From: Sinonovacula constricta
Lineage: Eukaryota; Mollusca; Bivalvia; Cardiida; Solecurtidae
Direction: 5' to 3'
DNA: 64,000 bases
Assembly (NCBI GenBank): GCA_007844125.1
Contig: CM017572.1
Location: forward strand, 35,493,203 to 35,557,202
Position numbers and translations under genes: made by a program. Each line of letters begins with the position of its first letter. Position 1 is the first letter of the stretch. The notes beneath the pieces are model-generated. The model had not been told where the DNA came from and ran no database searches. It saw only the letters and a program-made list of their open reading frames with translations. Below, piece by piece: positions 32,288 through 45,253 of the stretch.

Positions 32288-33030
32288 TACACTACTCACA
32301 CGCTACTTGTACACTACTCATATGTTACTTGTACACTACTCATACGTTACTTGTACACTTACACTACTGGCACACTACTTGTACACTACTCATATGTTAC
32401 TTGTACACTTACACTACTGGTACACTACTTGTACACTACTCATATGTTACTTGTACACTTACACTACTGGTACACTACTTGTACACTACTCATATGTTAC
32501 TTGTACACTTACACTACTGGTACACTACTTGTACACTGCTCACACGCTACTTGTACACTACTCATATGCTACTTGTGCACTTACACTACTGGTACACTAC
32601 TTGTACACTACTCATATGCTACTTGTACACTACTCATATGCTACTTGTACACTACTCATATGTTACTTTTGCCCTTACACTTCTTGTACACTACTCGTTC
32701 ACTACTGTATGCTTCTTATATCCTACTCAAAGACTACTTGTATGCTACTTGTGCACTACTTGACAAGGCTCCATATCATCTCTGATTTGTACACTACTCG
32801 TACGCTACTTGTATGCCACTGGTTCACTACTTGTACACTACTTGTACACTACTTGTACGCAACTGGTACACTGCTTGTACAGTACTGGTACACTGCTCGT
32901 ACATTACTTGTACAAGACTCGTACATTACTTGTACACTACTCGTACATTACTTGTACAAGACTCGTACATTACTTGTACAAGACTCGTACATTACTTGTA
33001 CACTACTCGTACACTACTTGCACACTACTC
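32288..33030 (+). repeat. Minisatellite of TACTTGTACAC-type units
   Basis: Basic units of about 10 bp (acttgtacac, tactcatatg, tactggtaca, actcgtacat). In the first half they form a higher-order repeat of about 50 bp. Open frames rich in L-V-H-Y/Y-T-T are by-products. Confidence 0.95.
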
Positions 33031-33221
33031 TTAGTTACTGCTGTTGCTGCAGCCTCAGCTTTTAAATCCTTATTCCGCAACCTTGCCAGCTGGACTGGGG
33101 AGGTCATCTTGATATCTGTGCCAAATGCTTTTTTGTGTCCCTTCATCCATTGCCTAATAATTATACTACATTTAAATATTCCGTTTGTCCCATTTAAAAA
33201 AATAAAATACAAATATATTAG

Positions 33222-33713
33222 CCCTCTTACTGCCAGGTATTAAGTGTCCAACATGTACCCGTATTGCCAGGAACCGTCACTTTCCAAGCATTTGAGTATA
33301 CCATCCGATGAATCATTATCTAACATACGAAGAACGTCTTCTGTTGAGTGTATTTTACGTTTTCTGGACAATTTTTTTTTTTACTGCTACTCAAATCAAA
33401 TTAACTCGGCTCAACTTAATTGAACTACCACTCCCTACATCGCCATCTGCCATTTTTGAGAAATCAAAAATTGCACATGGAAAATACCACCACTTCACTT
33501 CGAAATTTTAACACAGAACACAAATCAGTAATGTTTTTTCTAATTTTAATCACGTATCTGCATATCGAAATATCATTGGTCAAATATAAATAAAATGTGT
33601 GACGTCAGTCTATTTCTGGATTATTTAACATATTTGGGAAATCCCGAAACTAAGGGCAGTATAAGTAACATTTTGTGCAGACGGGTTAACCCATCTTGAT
33701 GGCAGTGAAAGGA
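33222..33713 (+). mobile_element. piggyBac-like MITE, copy 2
   Basis: Left end CCCTCTTACTGCCAGG, right end GGCAGTGAAAGGA, flanked by TTAG (33218-33221) and TTAA (33714-33717). Long homology to 7409-7887, including catccgatgaatcattatct. Confidence 0.68.
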
Positions 33714-34206
33714 TTAACATGTTTGGTAACAACATCTTAACACTACTGTACACCTTACAAAAATGAAAGCTTCTGTAGAACAAGTGTAACAATTACCAAT
33801 TAAGCAACAAATTTATCCTTAGCCTGCTATATTTGTTAATAACACTTATAAAATTTATTTTTACATTGACATGCAAAGCTGCCTATACACATATTGTTAT
33901 AGATTCAGCAGCAAATAAAGCAGATTCTGATCAGACAGCTCCCATAGAACTGGCTGGTCTGGATCTTCACAATCAAAGTCGTATAAATAAATGTTCAGCA
34001 AGCTAACGGTTAATGCTGTGAACACACCTACTTTAAATTCGATTGGTCAACGTAAGACTGATCTAACTAGGAATGTCATATTTTAAATGAATGGTTTAAA
34101 ATTCTTTTTTATTCATTAGAAGTACATGGAACATTTCTTTTTTGATTTTATATTGTTATAATAGAAGCGTTTCTTGCATTTGTTAAATCGAGTTATATAA
34201 GCTTTG
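33714..34206. other. Intergenic, dispersed repeat only
   Basis: Part (33850-34015) resembles 4625-4790. No coding signal. Confidence 0.45.
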
Positions 34207-34207
34207 T

Positions 34208-34376
34208 TGGGGTGCTCATGACCGAGCAGTTAGAGTCACAGTCTTGTAACTCCTCAGCCCCTCGCCGCTTGGGTTCAAGTTCCGGTCTGGGTGAGAACTT
34301 TCATGTGGGGAGGTATTCCAGCTAACCTGCTGTGTGCTGGTGGTTCTACCCAGGCCTAAGTCTGGGGTCTTCCTTA
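34208..34376 (+). mobile_element. SINE family A, 3'-truncated
   Basis: Head atgaccgagcagttagagtc, B-box gggttcaagttcc, body to ctggggtcttcctta, where it ends. Confidence 0.82.
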
Positions 34377-34968
34377 GTTAGACAAGTCTTTTGTTGACCT
34401 ATTAAATTATTCTGTGAGTGCCTTCTTGTGTTTTATGTCAGTCACATAAATTATTAAAACATTGCAGTCAGATATATTTTACTTCATAATGGTAAATCAT
34501 TTAGGTCAAATAATATTGACTGTCAAAGATATGGCAGTTTGTTGTGTTTTTTTTTCTGTTTTTTTGTTGTTGTTTATTTTGTTTTGGTTTTTGCTTTTAA
34601 ATAATTAGGCATAGGCGGATGTTAATACTTTTCAGTATTTTACTTACATTTTAAAAAGTTGATGTCATTTTTTTTTTTTTTTTTTGTGTGTTGTGGCAAT
34701 ATTTTTATGGCTTGTTTTTAACCAAGCATGCACAAGTAATATTTAAAATTGGATATGTAATTTCTTCTGTATGAAAAAATTAAGCAAAATGTCATTATTA
34801 TTATTATATATGTATTTATAATTAAATGTCCAATGCTTCAACTCTGTAAAGCAAAGCCAATCATTTTATTTCATTATACTTGCTTATTAATCTGTATTTT
34901 TGTTTGCTAGCTATGCATAAAATTTTATCTTTATCTAGATTGTCTGATTATAGATGCAAGCAATAATA

Positions 34969-35211
34969 GGGGCGCCTGTGGCGTAGTGGTAGAGTTGCCG
35001 ATTTGTAACTCCTCTGACTGCTTAGCCTCCCACTGCATGGGTTCGTGTCCCGGTCGGGTTGATGGCCTTAATGTGGGAAGGTCTTCCAGCTGACTTGTGG
35101 TGCACCGGTGGTTCTACTCTGTCATGTGTCTGGGGTCTTCCTCCACCAAAAAGCTTGACATTGCTATAATGATCATAAATGGTCGCTGAAATAAATTAAA
35201 AAAAAAAAAAT
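34969..35211 (+). mobile_element. SINE family A, variant head
   Basis: Full-length copy: ggggcgcctgtggcgtagtg head, gggttcgtgtcccgg, body and poly(A)-like tail. Confidence 0.85.
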
Positions 35212-35660
35212 CTAGTGCATTTTAAACCTGTACTTTTAAAGCAATTTCAATATCAGCATGATGCGTAGATTTTTTTGGCAAATTTTATTTGTCTTATGTC
35301 AGTTTAACAAGCTAAGCATATGGCATTTTTTTTATTATCAGATAACTATTATGCTTTGCAGTTAATGTAATGAGTTGGCCTAACATGTATTACGTGCTTT
35401 TGTAAAGGGTAAATAACTCTAGTCGCACCATTAAGTGTTTGTCAACTTCTCATTGTTGTCTTGCCTTGTTTATTTTACTGTTTTAATTGTACAATTTATT
35501 TAAAGCTAATAAATTGTAAACTTTCAGCTTATGAGATGAATGTCATTTAATACCAGGAATTATTGAATATGTCATCAAATACCAATGATTATATAAAAAA
35601 ATGGTATAAATTTTTATCACAGTCACCTAAGTTTGTTTTTTGTTTGAATTTTTTACCCAA

Positions 35661-35931
35661 GCTTGCAATAGCTCAATTGGTAGAGCATCGGCATGCAGAT
35701 CGGGAGGTCGCGGGTTCAAACCCTGACTGGGTCAAACCAAAGACTAAAGTTGGTAGAAGTGGCTTCTCTCCTAACGCTCGGGGCTAAGGGGACAGCATTA
35801 TGTCTGACTCGTCGGTGTCCGTATAATGGACCGGCCAGGTTCAGTCCCTGGGCACCTCATAAGTGCCCCTGTGCTATAATGTTAAAAATGTTGCTGCACA
35901 GTATAGGCAAAAATGCTGGCTAATCCCACCC
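35661..35931 (+). mobile_element. SINE family C, full length
   Basis: tRNA-like head tagctcaattggtagagcat and gcgggttcaaaccc, body taacgctcggggctaagggg, cagtccctgggcacctcata. Best preserved copy of this family here. Confidence 0.88.
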
Positions 35932-36198
35932 CATCTCTCATCTTATTGATGTAAAAATCCAGTGAACATAACATTGATGATGATACTAAGAAGTTTTATT
36001 GTGCTAAGATTTTAATAAAAAATTCTGAATGGTTAACTCTTAACCTACCAAACACGAACTGGTTATTCTTGGGTAAATAGTGTAGATCCAGATCAGCCGG
36101 CCCCCATCCCCTAGTCTCTGGTAATATATCAAGTTGTCTTTGCATAAATCTTTATCAAATAACTAAGACTTGTATGTTAATTAATAGTTGTAACAGGA

Positions 36199-36343
36199 TC
36201 AGGGTGTGACAGAAACACTGCTTGGTTCTGATCAGTCTTTGGCTGTTGATCACACAACATTTAACAGTTGACATCAGGGTGTGACAGAAACAGACTGCTT
36301 GGTTCTGATCAGTCTTTGGCTGTTGATCACACAACGTTTAACA
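36199..36343 (+). repeat. 75-bp tandem duplication
   Basis: Two nearly identical copies of a block beginning tcagggtgtgacagaaac and containing ggttctgatcagtctttggc. Confidence 0.9.
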
Positions 36344-36825
36344 AGATCAGTCTATAAACTCTCAAATCACTGACCAGATTTTTTTATCCAGATTCTATGT
36401 TTATGGTTGATTAACATGTCTCTATTTATTCATATGTTTATAAATTATTGTTGTCTCAGATACTTAGAGAAATGTGGCCGCTATTTTATAAGATGATTAC
36501 GAAGAACAAAATACAATGAATAAAGATCTTTAAAGATGTATGATGAGTCTCTTGTTTTCTTATTCACCAATCACTCAACAAGTTATTCTTAGCTGGAATT
36601 ATTTTTAATCACATGATCTTGTTTTGATGGGTACACAATATCCAATTGTCCAAGAATGGCCACCTTAACAGGGACAGATCCGTGGGGGATGTACCCCCAC
36701 CAACCAGGTAAAAGTGTAGAGTTGTGAAAACACATACATGTTAGCTTAAAAATATTTAAGCATTTAAAGTAAATTTTGTCTTTTGACTGCTGAGGTCGAA
36801 GTTAGGGTCCCTTACTGTGCCTTTG

Positions 36826-37148
<323 letters not shown>

Positions 37149-37653
37149 GTCTTTAGAGCGATTGAATAGGTCTTGAACAATACACGCCCCCCCCCCCCCC
37201 CCCCCACCCCGCCCAGTAAACAAATCCTTTGCTGCTTTGTGTGTGTGTTTTCAATAAAAAGAAAATTAATACTGCTATAAGGGAACACTACTAATGGTTA
37301 TTTGCTTAATAATCATTGTTCAAAGTTATAAATTCCAAATTTAAAGCAAGGTGGTAGTTAATCATGGGCAAGGGTGTCTTATCTTTGCGGGACAGATTGG
37401 AGTTGTGAGGGGAGGGGAAGCATGTTGGGTGTTTTTGGAACGATGTCCTCTCCAACTAAAAGCCCTAGCGGGTGACATTCTAGCTTCTACAGCAGACACA
37501 ACACCTGTGCCATCACATGAAACCACTTACACACAGTGTCAGTAAAGTATTGCTTAAAATAATGGTTGGGTATATATTTGCACGATTTGTTGTTTTAAAT
37601 ATTCTGTAGCAGAATTATCGCACCTCTCGAATCGATATCGGTATATCACACTT

Positions 37654-37850
37654 ATGCCTGCATCAGTTAGTTCGGATGTATGGAAGCACTTTTGATGTTG
37701 GGATGACAGAAAGAGCACTGAATGCAACTTTTGCAAAATTACTCTATCCTACTCTGGTACAACGAGGAATTTAAGAGACCACCTCCGAAGACTTCACCCC
37801 AGTCTAGAAGGACAGAAGGCAGGCCCACTGAAACAAGCATTAATGTTAAA
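37654..37850 (+). pseudogene. Broken BED zinc finger, transposase remnant
   Basis: From an ATG the frame reads MPASVSSDVWKHF, then TGA (37693-37695), then CWDDRKSTECNFCKI, LSYSGTTRNLRDHLRRLHP. The C-x2-C...H-x4-H spacing with aromatic W-x-x-F before and a S-G-T-T-x-N-L motif is a BED-type finger as in hAT/ZBED proteins. The frame is cut at 37851 by a MITE. I do not see the catalytic part. Confidence 0.65.
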
Positions 37851-38307
37851 GGTGGTAACCGACAGTTTGCCTATATCTAATTAATGTACCAATACATTAC
37901 CATTGCTTTTGGGAATAATTTCTGTATAAACTCATACTTAAGAATAAGTAAAGACGGTTTTGAACACCGACTTTATTGTTAGATAGTACAATTCGCTTTA
38001 AAACACTCTAAAAGTTCAAACATTCCAAATCATTAAATAATCACGACAGTGATCACTGCTAAACACAGACATCGACGTCAGAGCGAATTACCAGCTCTCA
38101 AATGTGGTTTTCTTTGTTAAAATGGCTTTCTCTGCAGGTGGCTTAGATAGGAAATACATGTTTGCAACGAGGATTGGGGATTAAGGTTTCAGATTTTATA
38201 CTGATCAAAGACAGCAATGAGCAGCATTTTGTAAGCTCTTATTAAGTAACACTGACTTATTTGGTATTTCAGAAAAAATATTTTGGTCCAAACTGTCGAA
38301 TACCACC
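37851..38307 (+). mobile_element. MITE family 1, inserted in BED remnant
   Basis: ggtggtaaccgacagtttgc ... ccaaactgtcgaataccacc, about 457 bp; GTTAA is present at both borders. Confidence 0.8.
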
Positions 38308-39447
38308 GTTAAGAAACTTTAAGAACCATTAGTATCACATATCCATAGCTTTTACACATAACAAGATTTTGGCAAAAGACGTACAGTTTTCATCAAATCT
38401 AACATTTATAAGTTCCAAGAAATTGCCCTCATGATTGTGTTGTAAATAATCCTAAAATAATTGTGACATTACATGATCAAATAATTTCTGGTGCAGATCG
38501 TCACTTAAAAATTCACAGCATTGCTTAAACAGTAGAGTTCTCCGTGTAAATAAGAAAATCCACTGATAAAATAGTAGAAATGTGCGGGACATTAATTAAG
38601 AAAATATTTAAATGTCATCAGTCCAAACAGTGCACGTAAGCGTATGGTCCAGACACTAATTGACGAAGGTGTTCCACCGAATCAATCTCTGGTCACAAAA
38701 TTGTCAATAGTCTTAACAATTGTAGTAATTAAACATCAACTTATCCATAGGAATAAAGAAAATGTCCTATAAGAATTACTACATATATTTAAATCTAAAC
38801 TACTTCTAGACAAAGGCAAATCTGGGTAAATGTAAAAGTGACAAAAACACAAAGACGAGACATAACACTCAAAGAAAAACCAGCAGTTACCGCCTTAGAG
38901 CGAACAGTCGACAAAAGGGCCGACTGGGATGCTTAAACCTGGTTTGTGGAGCGCTCCAACCTCGCACTTCCTGAAGGTTTTTCTATCAAACAGGGTAAAT
39001 AAAACTATCCCATCAAACTAACAGTGAGCACCTGCATCGTGAGTTAAAATTGATAAAATGAACTTATATAAAGACAAAATAAATTAGTCTAAAATTCTAT
39101 CATAACATAACATAACATAAACTTTATAAAACTCAAATGTTTACAACAATAACTGAGCTTACAAGTACATAAATTCATGAAAGGTTAGTCACAGGTCTAC
39201 GTTGACATTGTAGTGATGCAATACATAATATATTATATCTTGATATTTATCAGATACATATACATTTTTATTTGGATGAGATATATATTACATAAGGGGA
39301 GTATAGTAAGGGTAGTGGAGAACAATTTTGAAACAGGCTATAGTTTTGACTTTTTGGCACGTGCATCAGAATTGTGTTAGTGTTAGTTTCATGTTTGGGT
39401 GTACGTAAGGTTTGTAGTGTTGCGATTGGTCGTTATAATTTGCGCAT
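38308..39447. other. Intergenic repeat-rich stretch
   Basis: No gene recognised. 38878-38955 is an inverted relative of 43842-43925. A short CATAA tandem lies at 39104-39122. Confidence 0.45.
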
Positions 39448-39513
39448 GTGAAGTAAATCGGATAATTCACGAATCAAGTGCCGAAAACGGAATTACCCGA
39501 GGAGTTCCAATTG
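39448..39513. mobile_element. MITE family 2 fragment
   Basis: aatcggataattcacgaatc and aattacccgaggagttccaa: both ends joined closely, an internally deleted copy. Confidence 0.5.
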
Positions 39514-39939
39514 ATGTAAAGTGTCCATTCTGCAGTGTAAGTTAGTGAGTTTGAACCCATGCTTCCAATTTTTCGGGCTTCTTAGTGAATGAGTGTAGTT
39601 CTACAAGTGTTTAGTATAGTAAAACTGGTGTAAACAAATTCTCAAAAGGATATTTATTACTTATTATCACTTGGATATGTGTGTACGGTCAACATTGACA
39701 GTAAGGTGAAGAATGTGACTGGTACTGGACCGCAGTGAGTATTCATTTAATTTTTATTTTATCTATGTTTATATGTAGGATGAAGTAATGAAATACCTCT
39801 TTGAATGTTTTACATTCTAGTTATAAGGGTAAAGGTAAGTGTGAGAAGCTGTCTCTTCCCTTCTAGTTTGAGTTGAATGCATCCATAATTATTTTAACAA
39901 ATTTAGATAAGTTACTCATCTGTTCATAGACTTTACTAT

Positions 39940-40192
39940 TCCAATAGCTCAGGTGTTAGAGCATCGGCTTGCGGATCGGGAGGTCGTGGGTTCAAACCCC
40001 GGCCGGGTCAAACCAAAGACTTTGAAGTTGGTAGTAGAGGCTTCCCTCCTAACGCTCGGGGCTAAGGGGACAGCATTACTGTCAGTATAATGAACCGGCC
40101 GGGTTCAGTCCCTGGGCACCTCATAAGTGCCCCTGTGCTAAAATGTTAGAAATGTCGATGCACAGTGTCGGCAAAAATGCCGGTTTACCCCA
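39940..40192 (+). mobile_element. SINE family C
   Basis: Head atagctcaggtgttagagca and gtgggttcaaacccc; body as at 35661. Directly borders the LINE remnant. Confidence 0.88.
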
Positions 40193-40195
40193 TAC

Positions 40196-42870
40196 CACTT
40201 TACTATTCATTAATGATTTATATTTAAGTATATTAGGATGGGTATATGCAGATCTATGTAGGTATTTTGATCTGTAATCTTTTAAGTACGGACAGGAAAG
40301 CAAGTAATGAAAGGCGTCACCGATGTCGTTTTTGTTAAATAGTGTGCATTTTCTCTCTGCTTGATTTCTTCCCATCTGCCTACTTCGATTGGTAAGTAAA
40401 AGTTGCATCTTCTGAATTTTACTATGTATGTATTGTCTCGTTTGGTAAGTTTTAGAAAATAGCTTTGTAGACAAATACTTTCTTTGAACAGTGAGTGCTG
40501 TATGCCGTTTGAAGATGCATTTAAGTTTGTATGCCATGTTTGTGCCAATCGGAACTCATCGGGTAATTCCCTCCTCGGACAATTATCCCTCGGATGTATC
40601 TGGTGCAATGATATTTATTGAAATCACGATCGTTTTGTTCGCCGGAAGTCGGAAGAAGAATATGCCCTAAATGTAGTTCGCACAAAACATGAACAATAGC
40701 ATCGTTTGACAGCTGATGTCTGCTGCGGTGGGTAAATTAAACCTAGATGATTTATAATTGAAGCCGCCACAATTTGAAGTTTTACAGGCTTCATACTGTA
40801 GTGAGCTGTCATCCGAGCTGCCATCTGCGAGAGATGATTCGTGAATTATCCGAGGTGTTCCTATTGATGTTTGTGCATGTTGATCAATGAGAATTTGCTT
40901 GATAATATGTTTATAATGATTTATTTCTGTTAGTTGCTGTTGGTTCATCAGTTAATATACGTTTGACACGTTGTATCCATTTTGATTGAAAGTTGTATAT
41001 ATTAAGCATAGTCTGATATATTTGGTAAGAAAGCTTATTGTGATTTTCTGTTACTAGTCTTAGCCAATAGACTATTAATCTTGTTTTAACAGTTATTTCT
41101 ATAGGATATCTACCCAACTCTGCTAGCAGCATATATGCTGGTGTACTTCTCAGCTTTAGTATGCTTCTGATGAATTTATAGTGTACCCTCTCAATGTGAT
41201 TTGTGTAGCCCCAGACAATATTATATGTAAGGATTGGTACTATATTAGAGTCAAAAAGCTTGAGGATTAAATCTATTGGCAGATGGATATTACTTATTGT
41301 TGTGTAAAGGTAATTTACTGCCTTTTCAGCTTGTTTAGAAAGGGGCTTCTTAGCTAAGTTAAAATTGCAAGTTTTTGAAAAATAAATGCCAAGATATTTA
41401 TAAGAATCTACTATTTCTAGCTCAGCGTCATTAATAACAAATTTGCATGCACGTTATGTTTCTGCTTCCAAAATGACAACCTTTGTTTTTTCACCATTTA
41501 CATTTAGTTTCCATTTAGAACAGTATTCCTTATAACAAGCTTTGTTGTAGGGTTATTTGATCTTCTCCAAAGAGCACTGTATTATCAGCATATATCAATA
41601 CCATAATTTTGAGTGTGGGAAGCAAATCTATATCAATAGTATAATTGGTTAAGTTAACTACTTTGATATTTTTTCAGTCAAATCACTTTCTAGATCGTTC
41701 AGAAATACAGAAAAAGTATTGGTGACAAGTTTTCTCCTTGTCTAACACCCATTGTACAGTAAAAGAAGTCGCAAATTCCTTGTTCAATGTTTGTTTGGTT
41801 TTGCAGAACTGTTGTATTGTCAGTACGTGAACTAAATGCGGGTGCAGTGGCTGAACTGGTGGTATTGTTTACTGACTTGACACAAGACTGAATTTTCTGG
41901 TACATGCTATGAATAACCTTGAAAAGTTTTCCATTGATGTTATATTGCAATAGTTTTTCCACATTCCCAGTCTCCAGACCAAGGCTTTTGAAAAGTCAAT
42001 GAATGTGCAGAATAATTTATTTCTTATTGTGGTGTTTGTATGTTTGTTCAGTCAATTAATGTTTGTGATAAGAGGTTAGATAGGGTATCTGTATGTGCTT
42101 TAGTGATAGGATTTTGTGCTTGGATAGAAGATAGCTCACTTTCTATTTTGTGCGTGTCTAAATATTCGATGAAAGATTGTTGTAATTCTGGGTGCAATCT
42201 TGATTTTTCGGTGTTGTTGTGTTTGTTGTTTTGCTTCTGCTTCTGGGGTTTATAAAGCTGATGACACAGCTCAAAACACGCTGTCCATCTGAGAAAGGGC
42301 CATTTAAGGACTCACCTTCGAAAGATTGTATTTTCTTGAAGACAGGTATTGTGGCTATGTAGTAGTCTATTACGGATATGTTTCTAAACGTTAAGTCAGC
42401 TGATGTTGTGCTTTCAAATCAACCATTTACAATTATAACATGATTGCTTTTACATATGTCTATCAGCTTGTATTCATGGATTGTAAACTTTTTATCACGG
42501 GCGTTTCTGTATAATGATGGTATATTGCTTGACAAATTCGACTGTTTTTGATCAATAAAACTTCAGCAGTTTGTGCATTAAAGTCGTCGCATAGGACTAA
42601 ATTGTCATACTTGCTTCTCATAGATTCCACTTCGTTTGTGTACGTATCGTTCTCATCATTTGAATAAAAACGTGAGCCAAGAGGGTGGATATAAGTACAT
42701 CCAAAAACGATAGCTTTAATTGGGGCAGTGGACGCTATGTTAAATTTAACCCACATAACGTAATCAGAGTCAGTTTTAATGATACCTGAAGAGGGCATCA
42801 ACTCATTTTTAACAAACACTCCTAGACCTCCTGATTTCTGATCGTATTTCTGTTTACGCGGTTTACGTAT
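40196..42870 (-). pseudogene. Decayed non-LTR retrotransposon (LINE), endonuclease and reverse transcriptase
   Basis: Read on the - strand in several frames. Endonuclease part (42870-42460): SGGLGVFVKNEL, FGCTYIHPLGSRF, NLVLCDDFNAQT (usually G-D-F-N). Reverse transcriptase part (41970-41330): LLQYNINGKLFKVIHSMY, GVRQGENLSPILF, then YADNTVLF (catalytic Y-A-D-D has become Y-A-D-N, 41581-41592), KYLGIYFS. C-terminal part (41330-40200): YPIEITVKTRLIVYWLRLV, then CTLFNKNDIGDAFHYLLSC. Many frameshifts and stops; not functional. Interrupted by a MITE at 40546-40866. Confidence 0.85.
40546..40866. mobile_element. MITE family 2 with 10-bp target duplication
   Basis: Ends CAATCGGAACTCATCGGGTAA-like (first 20: caatcggaactcatcgggta) and ccgaggtgttcctattg. 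ATGTTTGTGC is present on both sides (40536-40545 and 40867-40876). Target duplications of 9-10 bp fit Mutator-like elements. Confidence 0.82.
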
Positions 42871-43841
42871 GAAAGTGTATCAATTAAGACAATTTAAGAC
42901 AATAATCTCAAAAATGCAAATGTATGTGCAACAAAAATCACAACAGTTAAACAGTTCGGAGTGTATAATTAATACACGAATCCTTTTACAGAATAGCGAT
43001 CTTTTCAAAACCTATTGGTAATTCACCGTCTGCATTTTTCTGTGTATACCTTATGATATGGTCAAAGAAAAATGTGTACATACGAGGCTAAAGACGTAGT
43101 GGCATATTTGTTTTAATCAATAAGACGTCTTAAGCGCAATAACTTGCGCAATAACTTTAAATTACAATTTCTAAGAGAATTTTAGGGAAGCACAGTTGTA
43201 AAATCTGAGATCTTCGTGTAGACATTTGGCCTAAGTTATATAGGAACTAAAATATGAGAAGGGTCGAAAATACGAGAAACAACTCAACTTAATGCTGACA
43301 AATGTATAACTTTAAAGTATAAAATAGAACGTGCTATCATTTACGTAAAATTTATTAGAGATATTCTTGTTTCTGTAGGCAGTTCTTAAAAGTTTAAACT
43401 GCGTTCTGTGCAGGTCTTAAAGTAACGTTATGCTGTTGCTTCAAGAAAACTTACTTCAAATCAAAATTGTACTTTTAAATATATCAAGCATATCAATTAA
43501 TCTTGTACTTGTATTTCCTTTAATGGACATTGGACTTTGGTTCCTCAATTCCATCTCCGCATGAACAGGATGCTACATCCATGTACTCTTCTCTGGTCAT
43601 TCTTTTCTTGATTAAGAAAATAATTTCATTTACAATTAATTTTTTTGTAGGTCTTCTAATCGAAATCATACCTATCTCTCTTCTAAACACTATTTGGACA
43701 TTATTTTTTCAATGACGTCACTACTTTCGTCATAACGTGTCAAACAAAACGTCAGCGCTAGGACATTTATTCAAAATGGATCGGTTTTCTTTTAATTGCT
43801 TGCATTCGAGAAACCCATCAAGAAGTGCTAGTTTAGAGCTC
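42871..43841. other. Intergenic, nothing recognised
   Basis: AT-rich with no supported coding sequence. Confidence 0.4.
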
Positions 43842-44060
43842 TGTAAAACCGGTTTAAGCACTCCAGTCGGCCCATATTGCCGACTGACCTTGCCAAGGCG
43901 GTAACTGTCGAGTTTGCTCTTATTGCTAAATGACTCATCACAGATTTGTTCTCACTTTTACATTTGACGTGCATGTAAATAATTTGTTCCTGTGTCATTT
44001 CAAATTTTTGTATATGTTGCAAGGCTCATAGGACTTTGTCTTATATATTTGTATTGCTAA
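43842..44060 (+). repeat. Dispersed repeat, unnamed, copy 2
   Basis: 43842-43925 is an inverted relative of 38878-38955; 43865-44060 also matches 16035-16225 in the same orientation. Confidence 0.55.
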
Positions 44061-45000
44061 TAATAAAATTTTACCTGTTTATTGTTTAGATCCTGTTGTA
44101 TGACCTGCATTTTTTAATTATGTGTATCTTTTGTGCTGTTTCAAGAAAAATCAGCCTTTGTTAATACTAAATTTCAATTTGAATGACAAGACACGTAGAA
44201 TAAATGTTTGTGGCTAAGATGGTCCTTGCTTAATGTTCGATAAAATGTTTTTCTTTCTAACTCGCAGGATAAACTAGACATATCTTGGTTACAAGCATAA
44301 GATTTCATAGCTGTCAAATTAATACTTGATACAGAAATATTTTACATTGTCGATACCTTATGACCACTGCGAGGGAAGAAGTTGTTTCATACACTGTTTA
44401 AAAACAAGTTTCATAAATAGAAGCTGATTCATCTGGCCTAATTAAAACTATTTTCTTAAAAAAACAAACACACAATTTATTTAAACCTATAGGAACAGTC
44501 ACGCGATTATATTTCACACGGTTTCAGTATTTACATTTCGGAATTATCAAAACTGGAGAAAATAGACAACATACATCTCATTTTTTTAAAGTTTTATTAG
44601 AGTATTATGTACATTTACCAGCCACCCAAAGTAAATAGAATATATCAGATATGAAATAAACACCAAAACAGCCACACACTGCAATTAGCTGATGTTTCTT
44701 TTTCTGCTGGACATCACGCAGATCGTAACCTGTGCATAGTGTCATAATGACATTTAGCAAACAACAATAACATACACTAGAAAATCCAACAAAACAATCA
44801 CTTCAAAAAATCTCCCTAAATTACTAATGAAAAACCATGCTGTATCAACAAGCAAATACATTATTTTTATATCCATCACCGTTGAATAAATTCTATAATT
44901 GATTACAGACATATTTTCCGATAATAAAAACTTCTTTCTAGTCAACCGAAAAGCTGATTATAGTAAAGTTAACATAAGAATTAATCTGGTAACACGCTAT
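44061..45000. other. Intergenic, nothing recognised
   Basis: Short chance frames only. Confidence 0.4.
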
Positions 45001-45253
45001 ATAATATATATAATATAATATAATATAATAAATTAATATTATATAATATGATAAATGTAATATAATATAATAATATAATAATACAATATAATAAATATAA
45101 TATAATAATATAATATAATATAATTAATAATATAATATAATATAATAATTATCTATAATATAATATAATAATTATCTATAATATAATATAATAATATAAT
45201 AAATATAATATAATATAATATTATATAATATAAATAATATAATATAATATAAC
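45001..45253. repeat. TATAA/ATAATA low-complexity tract
   Basis: Almost pure A/T with a 5-bp TATAA period for about 250 bp. Confidence 0.95.

Noticed and set aside
33003..33212. - strand frame with K-A-F-G-T-D-I-K-M-T-S-P
   Set aside because: Not repeat-derived in an obvious way, but too short, no family recognised and no splice support.
32249..33243. Frames rich in Leu-Val-His-Tyr and Tyr-Thr-Thr
   Set aside because: By-products of the TACTTGTACAC-type minisatellite.
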